64,000 nt of DNA. Source: Auanema rhodensis (lineage: Eukaryota > Nematoda > Chromadorea > Rhabditida > Rhabditidae). Made by a program: the position numbers and the translations under genes. Below the pieces are notes generated by a model. The model was not told the origin of the DNA and did not search any database. It saw only the letters and a list, made by a program, of their open reading frames with translations. Numbering within the stretch: position 1 is the first letter of the stretch; every line of letters begins with the position of its first letter. Where the stretch lies: NCBI GenBank assembly GCA_964057225.1, contig OZ059895.1, forward strand, positions 11,842,001 through 11,906,000, read 5' to 3'. Below are positions 9,663 through 20,185 of this stretch, in pieces.

Positions 9663-12600
9663 TTCACTCTATTGAAAGCGCTTTTGTTTTCCAAAATCAT
9701 TCCACATCCGCTCACGTTCAATCTTGTTTCGAATTCGCTGTTTTTGAATCATCTTCTGAGGCAATTATCCGATTCACAGCATATCCCCGTGTTTATAATT
9801 TGCTTGATCTTTCCAATACTTTGCTTAATGCTGATAGACGCAGAAATAAAAGTAATGCATTACCTCAAAAACATCGCTCTTTCAGTGATGATTATCTTTT
9901 TGTTAATGCGAAATCCCAACCATATGCGTTTCCATTTCTAAGACCTACTTTCATTTTTGGATCTGCATCTATCACTAAGTTTTACGCAAAATATATGAGA
10001 TATGCAGCTACATCATCTTATGAGAGTTTGCTCCAATTCGCGATAGATAATCCACTGTTCATTGACACAATTGTTAGTTTAGGATTGACAAAAGATCACA
10101 TAACTAACTGGGCAAAGTCTAATAATTTCAAAGATCCCAATCTTTTGATTTTACAATGTATGGGTATAGAGGAAATTAAACTGGCTACTAGACAGGTGAT
10201 TAATAGCATGAAATTGGATGATCTTATCACTCAAGTAGCTCGTCGTATAGAAGTTCCTCGGTTAAAAAGATCTTTGATGAAATCTACAACATCCATAGAA
10301 GATTTCTTTCGAGGAATGGCTCACGCAGTAGTATATCAAGCCACAATTCTTGATGGTACACAAACAGTTCCATCAATCGAACAGTTGGCAAGAGCCTTAT
10401 ATCCATCTATATTACCACGCAGTGGAAATATGAATCAATCTGAAATTATTGCAACTGCTCAAGGCATGTTATTCATGATCCAACAACAATCGGGAAAAGA
10501 ACAAATATCTCGTGACATGCAAGTCAGTCGACAACAAAAAGCTGATGCTACTGTTAGAAACAACCAAGAGCAAGATTTAACAATTATATCCAAGCTGCCT
10601 GACTATCACAACCTTTATACAAAGAATAGTACAGCATATTATGGATTTCCTCCACAGTCCATCGAATACCCACAGGAAAATCCTAAATTCAATAAAACAG
10701 AAGTTTTAGAATTCATAAGTTGGGTTAAAACTCAAATCACAACTGATAAAAATATGGTACAGCATACTACTGTAACCCCAATAACTTCCACCAAAACTAC
10801 AATTCGTAGTTTAACAACTCCTACCCCTAATGCTTACGAGACAGGTCGAGAGTTGTATGTAGCAGAAGTATATGACAATGTTCTCCACAAATCAGAGCAT
10901 AAAACTAAAACGATAATAGATAATAAGTTGAATTATGGGTTTGAGAAAGCGCGTCTCTCCATAATTGACGAATTTCATCAACAGTTTCATACCATCTGTA
11001 AATCTCAAATGGAAACTGTAAAAAGCTGGCAAGCTATATTACGTATACATCCTACAATAGGAGTAAGAGCTATGCTTCAGCGGAATGATATCGTTGCCCG
11101 ATTTGTTGGAAGAAATGTTTTAAAAATAACAACTTGTCAGGAAATAGAACCACATTTCATTTATCGTAATCATTCTTACAATGATAAATGTTATGCAGAG
11201 ACCCCTGTTTTAACACACGATAAACAATTATTCTTTGCTCCTATCGATAGCTACGATTTGAGCACTGAAGGACATGAGATCAATTGTGAACACAAAGAGA
11301 CAGAAATTTGGTATGAAAATGGAACATGGAGAGATTATAAAGGTGACACACATAAAGTAGATAGTATTCATTCAGAAAAACATGATCATTATGCTGAATT
11401 GAGTAAACTTCGATTCACAGGGCGGAATTTGTTTGAAAATTCGACTGAAAAATCCTTAGCCCTATCTATTGGATTAACTTATGGTTATAGTTTATCTACT
11501 TCACCTCACCATGATCTTCTCCGCGTAATTTCTCGTTCACGTGATTGGCCTCAAATTTCCTCTTTCATCTTCAAAGGAAGTAAACTTATAAGAGATGCCA
11601 GGAAAATTGTTTTCTCCAATTGGGATCTGTTCATTGACTTTTGTATAGGTTCAATTGAACGAACACTCATTACCATCGGTTGTATAACTCTAGTATTATG
11701 TCTAATGATATCATTATATTTCACTATAAAATGTTATCTCTCCCCTACTTCTATGTTAAAAATAAACCATATCATGTTGAGCCCAACAGCTCCACCACTT
11801 GAGGGAGATGAGATTCATGAAACAGTTAGTGATGAATTGATGCGGAGCTATTTTCCCACCATCATAACTTACATTCCTTTAGCCATACCTTTTGTATGTC
11901 ACACAACAACAAAGAAAGATGGACACATGTTACCGTTTGTTCATATTGACATTGAAGGTAGAGGACTGTTAGCATTATGGGATTCTGGAGCTACTGTCTC
12001 ATATATTCCGTTCTCCACATTGGCATATATTGGAAGACAATATTTTACAAAATATTCTAAATCTGCATCCACTGCAAATGGATCAGAGTTTCGCTTTGTG
12101 GGAAAATGCAAGTTAGATGTGGGTATAGCAGGTTACCAAGTGGAACACGAATTTTTAATATCTGAAGACAATGACTGTCCAGGACAAATGTTACTTGGTA
12201 CTGATTTTATGCGTACGTTGGAAGAAAGAGAGATATTTACTACATTAAAACTATGTAAAGGAAAGTTGATTGTTGGTAATATGGAAACACCTTTAGTAAA
12301 ACCTGGTTGTTTTGCATATAAAACCACAACTAAAACAGTAAATATCATAAGTTTGTCCACAGTAACAGTTCCACCACATAGTACATCCCACATATCTTTG
12401 CAAACAGGACCAGAATTAGATTTTGATCAATATGCTCTTTTAAAATCTAGCACAGGTCCTATCTCAATTCCAGATGCCGCCATAGGACCTTTTCCTATTA
12501 CTATGGTAGTATCAAACAATTCTTCAAAGCCAATTAAAATTAATAAAAATGACCACATTGGTTCAGGACTTATAGCATCTAAAGAAATTATGAACGATTA

Positions 12601-15460
12601 TGTTCCACCTGAAGCTGATTGGGAAGATAAGTTACCAACTTTTCCTCAGCATCTTTTGGATGATTTGAACTTCAATTCTTGCACTCTGTCTCATAAAATG
12701 AAGAAAAATCTGATCACAATCATTAAGGAAAACCAAACGGCATTTTTCAACCATGATCATAATATTGGTCTCTTTTGCGGACCAGTTGAACATGCCATTC
12801 CTATAAGATCCGATATGGATTTTCCAAAAAGTAGATCTTACAGAGTACCATTGGGTAAGCAAGAAGAAGTAGAACGGCAAGTGAAAGAAATGTTGTCGCA
12901 AGGTATAATCGAAAATTCGACGGCTACTTTCACTAGTCTGGTTGTTCTTGTAAAAAAGAAAGATAATTCTTTTCGGTTTGTTACTGACTTTAGAGCATTG
13001 AATAGTGTTACTAAGAAACAAACATACAGCATCCCACACATTCCTGATATCATAGACTTAGCGGCTGGAGCTCAGTTCTTTTCGAATTTTGATCTCATTT
13101 CTGGTTTCTTCCAAATACCGTTGAAACGCTCAGATAGATACCTAACTGCTTTTACCACTCCATCAGGTACCTATCAGTATTGCCGAATGCCTATGGGATT
13201 GTGTGGAGCGCCACACACTTTTCAATCCGCAGTACGATACTTACAATCTCTTGTTAGATGCAAACTGTTTGTATATCTAGATGATTTGCTAATAATTTCG
13301 AACTCAGCTGATGAACATTTAAGAGATATACAAGAAGTGCTGAAAAAGGTCACTGAACTAGGGTTAAAAATTAAGTTATCTAAATGTTGCTTTGCAGCCA
13401 CTGAAGTAAAGTTTTTGGGTTTTGTAATAGGTAGAAATGGTGTTAAACCAGATCCTGCTAAGATACAGGCTGTTTCCGAATTTCCAAATCCAAGTACAGT
13501 TACGGCTGTCAGATCCTTTCTAGGTATGACTAACTATTTTCGACGGTTTATTCAAAATTATGCCGGAATAGCTGAGCCATTGTATAAGTTAACACATAAG
13601 GATACTCCTTTTGAGTGGAAATCGGAACATGCAGACGCATTTAAAACTTTAAAAACATTACTGTGTACTGCCCCTGTACTGAAACCTCCTAAAGCAGACC
13701 AACCTTTTGTTATAGAAAGTGATGGCAGTATGATCGCTGTGGGAGCAGTTTTATTGCAATCAGCAGAGAAAAATTCTCCATTACACCCGATTGCGTTCGC
13801 TAGTAGAAAGTTGACTCCAGCGGAACGGAAATATCCTCCTATTGAAGTTGAAGCACTCGGTTTAGTCTTTGCTCTTCAACAATTCCGTACCTATGTATTA
13901 GGAGTACCTACCACAGTTATCACAGATCACCGACCATTAACCAGTTTAATGTCGCGTAAAGATTTCATAGGTAGATTAGCCAAGTATCAACTAATGATAC
14001 AAGATTTCAACATAAAGATTGAATATCGTCCTGGCAAATTAAACAGTGTCTGTGATGCTCTCTCCAGGTATATAGGAAACGAAGCAAATGACAGTCGTCC
14101 TACTAAACCAAAGGACAAAGTAAAACCTGTTGATGCTTTTATTGCTCATATTACAACTATTTCTTCTATTGACCAACTAAATTGTGAAGAAATACGGAAA
14201 GTTCAAGCTGGAGTTCCCTGGATTCGCGAAGCACTTTCTCAAATTGATAATGATAACTGTCCGGCTAATATATCAGACCGGTATGAAGAACGAGAAGGCA
14301 TATTACATGCAAAACAAGCGAAAAATTATTTGAAACCATCTATTATTTTGCCTCGAAACGACAAAATAACTGATGTTGTTATCAAGTTTTTCCATGAAGA
14401 TTCCAAAATTGGTGCACACCTAGGTATAAATAAAACTACTGATACGATTCGACGACGATTCTTTTGGACTAACATGGTTCCACAAATAACTGAATTTATT
14501 AATCGTTGTACAAAATGTGCAAGTAGGAAATCTAACTCACACCAATCGTATATTCAACCTATGGGAAGATTTGTTATACCCGAAAAGCCATTTGATCGTA
14601 TTCATGTAGATATACTAGGTCCTTTACCTCGCACTAATGATGGACATCGATACATCTTGAGTATTCAAGACGCTTTTAGTAAATGGGGAACAACTTGCCC
14701 ATTAATAACACAAACGGCTACTGAAATCACAAAAGCGTTTGTAATTAGATTTGTTTTCATATATGGACCACCAATGAGTATGATAACCGATAATGGTAGT
14801 AGCTTTTTGTCATCTGAATTTCAAGCTATGTGTAAACAATTTGGAATTAAACACACTACTACGCTACCATATCATAAAAATGCTAATGGACAAGTTGAGA
14901 GACTTCATAGAACTTTAGAAGAAGCTCTCTCTTCATTCGTGAATGAACAACAAACTAACTGGGATATACACCTACCCAAAGTTATGTTTGCGATCAATAC
15001 GTTACCAAACTCATCAACATCTATTAGTCCATATGTTGTATTATTTGGTCGGGATGCAAGACTTCCTATTGACCATCAATTGCCTGGAAATAATCTTCAA
15101 ACTGAAGAACCAGCCAATCCTACAGAAGATTTTGTCAATAGATCGCTAATACAAAATGAAAGCACATCTAATATAGTAAAAGATAGAATTGAAACATGCA
15201 CAAAAAAGAATGAACAACGGTACAATACACGAAATAGAACACAAAATAAAGAAATTCAGGTTAATGACTTAGTTATGATAAAAGTGAATTCTACTCGAAA
15301 CAAACTAACACCTTCATTCGAAGGGCCTTATTTAGTTACAGCAGTTCAAAGATCTTTCGTCGTGGTTCAAACAGATAAAGGAAAAAGCAGAAGTGTACAC
15401 AAGGATTTCGTCAAACCTTACCAACGGACAACATCTATTCCGGTTATCACAATTTCTTGA
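9509..15460 (+). CDS. Gypsy env-like ectodomain and anchor fused to protease-RT-RNase H-integrase polyprotein
   Basis: The frame is open from 9509; the first ATG is at 9638 (1,940 codons; residues counted from there). Residues 1-675 are an env-like ectodomain: many N-glycosylation sites, Cys-rich segments near 515-570 (TTCQEIEPHFIYRNHSYND, then DKCYAETPVL). A transmembrane helix spans about 676-698 (TLITIGCITLVLCLMISLYF). The protease has ALWDSGATV (Asp 782). RT has FSNFDLISGFFQIPL and FVYLDDLLI (about 1211-1218). RNase H has Asp 1362 (ESDGSMIAVGA), Glu in EVEALGL and Asp in ITDHRPL. Integrase has an HHCC finger (about 1586-1625), D1658, D1718 and E1754 (DD35E), then a GPY/F module (FEGPYLVTAV). 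The enzymes copy and insert the element. The order env before pol is unusual. A family resemblance of the env part to chuvirus-like glycoproteins is only my impression. Confidence 0.9.
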   Translation, partial: NHENTDNCKGNEGFCATGEGAVIWQPPIPSVVCHYQKLGPFSAMLGDHILLVHSIESAFVFQNHSTSAHVQSCFEFAVFESSSEAIIRFTAYPRVYNLLDLSNTLLNADRRRNKSNALPQKHRSFSDDYLFVNAKSQPYAFPFLRPTFIFGSASITKFYAKYMRYAATSSYESLLQFAIDNPLFIDTIVSLGLTKDHITNWAKSNNFKDPNLLILQCMGIEEIKLATRQVINSMKLDDLITQVARRIEVPRLKRSLMKSTTSIEDFFRGMAHAVVYQATILDGTQTVPSIEQLARALYPSILPRSGNMNQSEIIATAQGMLFMIQQQSGKEQISRDMQVSRQQKADATVRNNQEQDLTIISKLPDYHNLYTKNSTAYYGFPPQSIEYPQENPKFNKTEVLEFISWVKTQITTDKNMVQHTTVTPITSTKTTIRSLTTPTPNAYETGRELYVAEVYDNVLHKSEHKTKTIIDNKLNYGFEKARLSIIDEFHQQFHTICKSQMETVKSWQAILRIHPTIGVRAMLQRNDIVARFVGRNVLKITTCQEIEPHFIYRNHSYNDKCYAETPVLTHDKQLFFAPIDSYDLSTEGHEINCEHKETEIWYENGTWRDYKGDTHKVDSIHSEKHDHYAELSKLRFTGRNLFENSTEKSLALSIGLTYGYSLSTSPHHDLLRVISRSRDWPQISSFIFKGSKLIRDARKIVFSNWDLFIDFCIGSIERTLITIGCITLVLCLMISLYFTIKCYLSPTSMLKINHIMLSPTAPPLEGDEIHETVSDELMRSYFPTIITYIPLAIPFVCHTTTKKDGHMLPFVHIDIEGRGLLALWDSGATVSYIPFSTLAYIGRQYFTKYSKSASTANGSEFRFVGKCKLDVGIAGYQVEHEFLISEDNDCPGQMLLGTDFMRTLEEREIFTTLKLCKGKLIVGNMETPLVKPGCFAYKTTTKTVNIISLSTVTVPPHSTSHISLQTGPELDFDQYALLKSSTGPISIPDAAIGPFPITMVVSNNSSKPIKINKNDHIGSGLIASKEIMNDYVPPEADWEDKLPTFPQHLLDDLNFNSCTLSHKMKKNLITIIKENQTAFFNHDHNIGLFCGPVEHAIPIRSDMDFPKSRSYRVPLGKQEEVERQVKEMLSQGIIENSTATFTSLVVLVKKKDNSFRFVTDFRALNSVTKKQTYSIPHIPDIIDLAAGAQFFSNFDLISGFFQIPLKRSDRYLTAFTTPSGTYQYCRMPMGLCGAPHTFQSAVRYLQSLVRCKLFVYLDDLLIISNSADEHLRDIQEVLKKVTELGLKIKLSKCCFAATEVKFLGFVIGRNGVKPDPAKIQAVSEFPNPSTVTAVRSFLGMTNYFRRFIQNYAGIAEPLYKLTHKDTPFEWKSEHADAFKTLKTLLCTAPVLKPPKADQPFVIESDGSMIAVGAVLLQSAEKNSPLHPIAFASRKLTPAERKYPPIEVEALGLVFALQQFRTYVLGVPTTVITDHRPLTSLMSRKDFIGRLAKYQLMIQDFNIKIEYRPGKLNSVCDALSRYIGNEANDSRPTKPKDKVKPVDAFIAHITTISSIDQLNCEEIRKVQAGVPWIREALSQIDNDNCPANISDRYEEREGILHAKQAKNYLKPSIILPRNDKITDVVIKFFHEDSKIGAHLGINKTTDTIRRRFFWTNMVPQITEFINRCTKCASRKSNSHQSYIQPMGRFVIPEKPFDRIHVDILGPLPRTNDGHRYILSIQDAFSKWGTTCPLITQTATEITKAFVIRFVFIYGPPMSMITDNGSSFLSSEFQAMCKQFGIKHTTTLPYHKNANGQVERLHRTLEEALSSFVNEQQTNWDIHLPKVMFAINTLPNSSTSISPYVVLFGRDARLPIDHQLPGNNLQTEEPANPTEDFVNRSLIQNESTSNIVKDRIETCTKKNEQRYNTRNRTQNKEIQVNDLVMIKVNSTRNKLTPSFEGPYLVTAVQRSFVVVQTDKGKSRSVHKDFVKPYQRTTSIPVITIS

Positions 15461-16054
15461 AGGTAGTTTTTTTTAACAAAATCAAATTGTTGAATTTTTT
15501 TATTTTATTTTGTGCCATTTCTGATTGTACCACTTCTTTGTTGTTGATTGATTTTTTCTGAAAAGCCTGCTATTGTTTTACAAGGTTTTGTTTTATTACT
15601 ACAACTCTCATTGAGTAGATTTTTTCAACATTCTCTTGTGAATCTTGTTATTTTTTTATGCTTGATCATTACTTGTATTCACCTTATGGACATTAGTCAT
15701 ACGGGTTAAACGAGTTTTCATTTTTTGTACAGAACGGGCTCGACCTATTCTCAGGGTAACACCGTACCTGTACAACTCAAGAAAATGAACGACTATATCA
15801 CAGTCGAATGGTTTAGAAGCGAAGCTCTCGTTTGCAAGCATTTCACTACTCAAGTGAATGGAATAGAATCTACTCGATACTACATTTCGAATTCAACAAA
15901 CTTGAAGAGACAATAGCTAAACTTTCTAATCGTATTGTATACATTTTTTTATCCACTACACCATGATTTTTTTTCCAACATCCAACTATCTTAAAAAGTG
16001 AATTAATTTATTTTGTTTTTGAACGAGGACGTTCAACTTTTTGAGGTGGGGGGA
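15461..16054 (+). other. Gypsy 3' untranslated region with a short open frame and purine tract
   Basis: T-rich sequence follows the pol stop. A 63-codon frame at 15,725-15,916 is preceded by an acceptor-like tttttgtacag and could be a small accessory exon, but nothing in it is recognised. The region ends in the polypurine tract gaggtgggggga (16,043-16,054), which primes plus-strand synthesis, immediately before the 3' LTR. Confidence 0.6.
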
Positions 16055-16435
16055 TGTCACATCTGCAAGCACATGGTAAACATGTGCGCGCTATTCAAAT
16101 AGCGGGAGCCTGAACAAGCCCCGCCTACAACATGGGACACACATGGCACTCTTGCTTCTGGCCTAACCCAGATAGGTTGTCTTATAGTCATGTGAGTCTC
16201 ATCTCTATATCATCTATATATATACTCTATTTAATACTTTATTAGATCTCTTTATATTCTTTCTTAATGTAATTCTTATATTGTATTTTCTTGTTATCTG
16301 ATAATGAATCCTTTTCTCTTTAAGTAATTGTCTTAATAAGGAAATCGGGGCGTTCGGGTCTGCCTACCTAAGGAACAAGGTAGAAGTACATATATCTTCC
16401 GACCATGAAAAGACGGGAAGAAACGATATGTAACG
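16055..16435 (+). repeat. 3' LTR of the Gypsy element (381 bp)
   Basis: It starts tgtcacatctgcaag right after the purine tract and ends gatatgtaacg before the ACTA duplication; the ends form an imperfect inverted pair (TGTCACA / TGTAACG). A TATA-like tatatatatac lies near 16,217. A phrase close to tctctttatattctttctt is shared with the LTR of the second Gypsy element at 37,436-37,834, so this is the native LTR type of the lineage. Confidence 0.82.
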
Positions 16436-17482
16436 ACTATAGTTAAATTAAGTAAATTCTTGAGACATTGGATCATAAAACTTCATCTCACAGCTATAAC
16501 AAGGTTAAATAAGGTAATGCAATTAGATGAAAACTGGCAAACTACAGCTAATGATATTGAGATTATAACCAAATTATTAATAAGTAAAGCACAACAGTAT
16601 GTAACAATAGATCTCCTCATGAAAAAACATGAAGGTTTTGTATTTTTTCTCGATGAAGAAATAATCAGAGTTCGTAGTAGATTGAACAACTCGGAATTAC
16701 CGTTTGAAACTCAAAATCCCATATATCTTCCAAGGGATTCTCCGTACACAGAACACAAAATTATGCATTTACACAGAGAATGCATGCACCAAGGGCGAGA
16801 TTTTGTTCTAACACACTTGCGTCAAAAATACTTTTTAAGTAGACCATCAAGCATAGTCAGATCAGTTCTCAAAACATGCACAATCTGCAATAGATACAAC
16901 GCTTTGCCGTTTGGAACGTCCTTAATGCCAGCATTGCCTAAGAATAGAGTAATTCTAACAAAACAATTCATGAGTACAGGTTGTGACTTATTAGGTCCAA
17001 TAACCATAAAGGATGGTAAAAAGATATTTATATGTCTGTTTACTTGTTTAGATATAAGAGCTATACACTTAGAAATAGTTTTTGACCAACCAACAAAAGC
17101 ATTCTTAAACGCTTTTGAAAGGTTCATTAGAAGAAGAGGTATTCCAGAAATAATACGAAGTGATAAAGGAGGAAACTTCTTATTAAGTGCTAAAGTAATA
17201 GAGTTTTACACAGAATCAAAAAATGAAAAAACATTAACCAATTATCTTGCCGAAAAGAATATTAAATGGTACTTCAACACACCACAGGCTCCATGGAAAG
17301 GTGGAACATGGGAAAGACTAGTAGGACTAACAAAGTTAGCACTATACAAAACAATTAGAAATAAATTAATGTCATTTGATGATATACATACAGTAATTGA
17401 AAATCGAAAAAATTTTGAATACTCGCCCGCTTACACATCCGAACCCATCCAACCTGAACATTTTGCTTATCAGACCTTGTGA
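16436..17482 (+). pseudogene. BEL copy A integrase core (interrupted upstream by Gypsy)
   Basis: This continues the pol frame after the Gypsy insert. It shows the H2C2 zinc finger (HLHRECMHQGRDFVLTHLR, then CTICNRYNALPFG) and the catalytic triad of BEL integrases: Asp in STGCDLLGPI, Asp in IIRSDKGGNF (copy B has the commoner SDNGGNF), Glu in WKGGTWERLVG. A 9-nt loss removes three residues after FYTE relative to copy B. At the end of the frame the expected continuation (LNTRPLTH) lies in another frame beginning at about 17,397; copy B has the same break. Confidence 0.88.
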
Positions 17483-18116
17483 TTTTTTAAACCGTTCCAT
17501 CAGGTTTACATTTTCTTCAAACGTATCGAATACCCGAATTTATGATAAAACTATCAATAGCAGGACAATACAAACTATAGAGCAAGCCATTGAAGCAATA
17601 GAGTTATCTAAAGATGTAACTCAATTATTCTGGAAAAAATTCTATTCCGAGTATTTACTGTATCTTAGAGATATTTACAAACACAACAGAAAACAACCTG
17701 CGACGAACGCTAAGAAACCACAAGAAGGCGAAGTTATTATAATACAAAATGATGATTCAAGTAGAGGTAAATGGAAATTAGGACGCATAATAGAACTGAT
17801 AAAAAGTGCAGATGGGGAAGTTAGATCTGCAAAACTAATAACTGGCACTGGTCTTATAACAATTCGTTCATTAAACCACATATATCCACTAGAAGTGAAA
17901 AACGCAGAAGCATCACCGTTTGCGTCAGAACCTCACTCAATGAGATACAATAAAAAATACCAAGTAAATCCATTTTTAATCACCGGAACGGTAAAACAAA
18001 AAGGAAATCGGTTTGAAAATGTTGAAAATGTTGAACACCTTGAAAACACTCAAGAAAGTGAACAAAATAACGATGTAACACCTCTCGACATCTATACACT
18101 CAACATGAATATCTAA
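17397..18116 (+). CDS. BEL copy A integrase C-terminal domain (DUF5641-like)
   Basis: This reads in a frame shifted from the integrase core. It begins with ILNTRPLTHPNPSNLNILL and LLIRPCDFLN, hallmarks of the end of BEL/Pao integrases. About residues 75-165 hold the domain that follows integrase in Pao elements (LFWKKFYSEYLLYLRDIYKH, GEVIIIQNDD, GKWKLGRIIELIKSADGEVR, IYPLEV). The domain probably contacts DNA or chromatin. It ends in a TAA at 18,114-18,116 where copy B reads on (Tyr codon), so copy A carries a nonsense change here; copy B's frame extends about 36 residues further. The frame change is in or near the A-run at about 17,400-17,415. Confidence 0.82.
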   Translation: MKIEKILNTRPLTHPNPSNLNILLIRPCDFLNRSIRFTFSSNVSNTRIYDKTINSRTIQTIEQAIEAIELSKDVTQLFWKKFYSEYLLYLRDIYKHNRKQPATNAKKPQEGEVIIIQNDDSSRGKWKLGRIIELIKSADGEVRSAKLITGTGLITIRSLNHIYPLEVKNAEASPFASEPHSMRYNKKYQVNPFLITGTVKQKGNRFENVENVEHLENTQESEQNNDVTPLDIYTLNMNI

Positions 18117-18204
18117 AACAAAGCAGGAAACGAAAATGATTCTAATAATACGAACTTAGAGCAAGCGGAAGATCAAACAAATGAGATAACTCTTCAAACC
18201 GAAA

Positions 18205-18444
18205 ATGAATCCAATCCAAAATAAAATGAAAACGATTGTTCCAAAAGAAGCTCTTCTTAGAATAATTCCAACGGTTGAGGCTACATGCCAATCTTCTGAA
18301 TTGCTAACAGCGGAAGCATTATATTTCCCACAATGTAATCCATTAACGACTTTGATAACATTTTTCATACCAATTATACTATTATTTACTATATTAGCAA
18401 TTTGTAAAAGAGTATTGAAAGCTCATAAAAATGACCAATATTAG
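18205..18444 (+). CDS. BEL copy A small membrane ORF before env
   Basis: A 79-codon frame with one strong membrane segment (TTLITFFIPIILLFTILAIC, about residues 48-67) and a basic tail. It ends in a TAG at 18,442. The same frame is open again right after the stop and runs on into env at 18,565, so it may be the N-terminal part of a once longer env precursor. Copy B (31,526-31,765, minus strand) has the same stop. It overlaps the end of the integrase C-terminal frame of copy B, and lies after that frame's early stop in copy A. Confidence 0.6.
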   Translation: MNPIQNKMKTIVPKEALLRIIPTVEATCQSSELLTAEALYFPQCNPLTTLITFFIPIILLFTILAICKRVLKAHKNDQY

Positions 18445-18564
18445 TATAAATTTTTAAATGATAATTGGCAAACGATACTAACCGAAGTTAGAAGTGGAAA
18501 ACCTGATTCAAAAATATTAACAAGTTCAGACGATGTAGTCGTACAAAAGGAAAACACAGTAACC

Positions 18565-19386
18565 ATGAAATTTGACAATGTAACTCCAAAATGGAAAAAT
18601 GATGTTCCAAAAACTATTAAAATTCCAAATTACATGAGAACATCATCATTAACTTCATTACAATTATCGATAGCACTCATGGTATTATTAATAACAGTAG
18701 AATCTTGTTCAAACTCACATATTAGGCATTCAATAAATATAATTTGCATTAATCGAACAAATTGTTATCAAGAATACGATAATGAAATCATTTTCAATAA
18801 AGGCATAAGGGACCCTTGCTTAGAATTCATTTACCAAAATAAATCTATCGGTAAAATAGAAATAACGAAAAAACCAACAGAATACATTTGCCAGAAAAGT
18901 ACGCTATATTATACTCGTGAAAGCACAATTCAATACAAAACTCAATATTCCTGTTATGGAACAGGATCTTGTAATCACACTTGTGAAGCTATAAATCCTA
19001 TTGGACAATTACAAGAATTTGATAAAGAAGAAGGACCAACACCAGTTGGTTGTGCTAGGCGATGTGGCTTTCTTTTCTGCGGATGTTGGTCTCTAGAAGA
19101 CGGTTGCTCATTCTTTCAAACTGAATTTAAACCAATCAATGAAATAGTTTATGAAATAGTAGAATGTGATTCTTGGGAAATAAATATACCATTAGAGGTA
19201 AAGTATGATCTATTTAAACACAAAGCCAATATTAATATTCTTTTAAAACCATACGACACTGTTAATTTTCCAAACTTTAATATAAGCTCAATCTCCCAAA
19301 TTGTACCACCAACCCGATATTTAAACACCAAATATGCATTATCAACTATAAACAGTTATTACATGGAACCTCATACTCATATATGA
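18565..19386 (+). pseudogene. BEL copy A env, N-terminal half (phlebovirus Gc-like pattern)
   Basis: A 273-residue frame. A hydrophobic signal-like segment lies at about residues 29-48 (SSLTSLQLSIALMVLLITVE). A Cys-rich part follows, with CGFLFCGCWSLEDGCSF near residues 168-184, a pattern I associate with class II fusion glycoproteins of phlebovirus type found as env in several invertebrate BEL and Gypsy elements. The frame ends at the TGA in atatga at 19,384-19,386; the rest of env continues in the overlapping frame from 19,383. Copy B has the same break. In a working element this protein would sit in the membrane and mediate fusion; here the frame is broken. Confidence 0.7.
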
Positions 19387-20159
19387 GTGAAGTAGCATGC
19401 AAAACCAAATATCAAACTACAAATGAATTTAACTCTTGTAAAATACAAAATAATCAGGCAAACTTATTACCCATGAACACCAAGAACACCCTAATTACCA
19501 TGAAAGAAAACAAATTAACACTTATTCCTCAAACAGATGAATCAACTGTTGTTCTTCAATTACAAGGGAATGTGTCATCTCGTACCTTTCTGTACGACTT
19601 TCCTTGTCGACCGGATTTTAAAAAACTTTCCGGGTGTCACAGCTGTAGAAGAACAGCTGTTGCCGAGTTTATGTGTATATCACAAAAGGATTCTTGGATC
19701 ACAATGCAATGTAGTGAGAACATATACATGATTGAATGCGCCCCACACATGCCACTTACTGCTGTGGAATATTACTCAGAGCATTCTGAAATCTATGAAG
19801 AATGCTTCGTAACATGTGTTGATGAAAAACACCACGTGATCATACAAGGAACATTACAATGGGATAGTGAAATCCCAGATGTTGAGAAAACAATCATCAA
19901 CATTGTGACAATTGCTAACACCTGGAGAAATATTTTGGATGTAATTAAAACAAATTGGGCATTATCATTATGCTTCCTCCTGATAACTGTTTTTATACCA
20001 GTATTATCTTATATAATAGGAGTACAAGCAATAATTGTAATCATCATAATCATACAAAAATTAATCGTTCAGATGATAAAAATTGTGATGATCATTACAT
20101 CATTACTGAGAAAAATGCTCAGGAATCCTAGACACGGAGCTGAGTCCAGCACAAATTAA
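19383..20159 (+). pseudogene. BEL copy A env, C-terminal half with membrane anchor
   Basis: A 258-residue frame that overlaps the previous one by four bases. Residues about 80-110 carry LSGCHSCRRTAVAEFMC, matching the Cys-Gly-Cys spacing of the C-terminal domain of phlebovirus Gc (Phlebo_G2-like). A membrane anchor spans about 197-221 (WALSLCFLLITVFIPVLSYI), followed by a long hydrophobic/basic tail (IIVIIIIIQKLIVQ). The frame ends 26 bp before the 3' LTR. Copy B has the same frame with only a few changed residues. I read it as the second half of one env protein split by a frame change. Confidence 0.7.
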
Positions 20160-20185
20160 TTTACTAATCACGTTGTTGCCGGGAG

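Larger units (their letters stand above)
7347..16435 (+). mobile_element. Ty3/Gypsy retrotransposon with env between gag and pol
   Basis: A 9.1-kb insert in BEL copy A flanked by ACTA on both sides. It starts tgtcacatctgcaag and ends gatatgtaacg. Order on the plus strand: 5' LTR-like region, probable primer site at 7744, gag, env-like glycoprotein, protease, RT, RNase H, integrase with GPY/F module, purine tract at 16,043-16,054, 3' LTR 16,055-16,435. The pol frame is open over 1,940 codons, so the insertion is fairly young. The 5' and 3' LTR regions share only their first 15 bp. Confidence 0.92.

Noticed and set aside
15656..15916. Short frames on both strands after Gypsy pol as an accessory gene
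   Set aside because: About 60 codons, no motif; kept only as part of the 3' region description.
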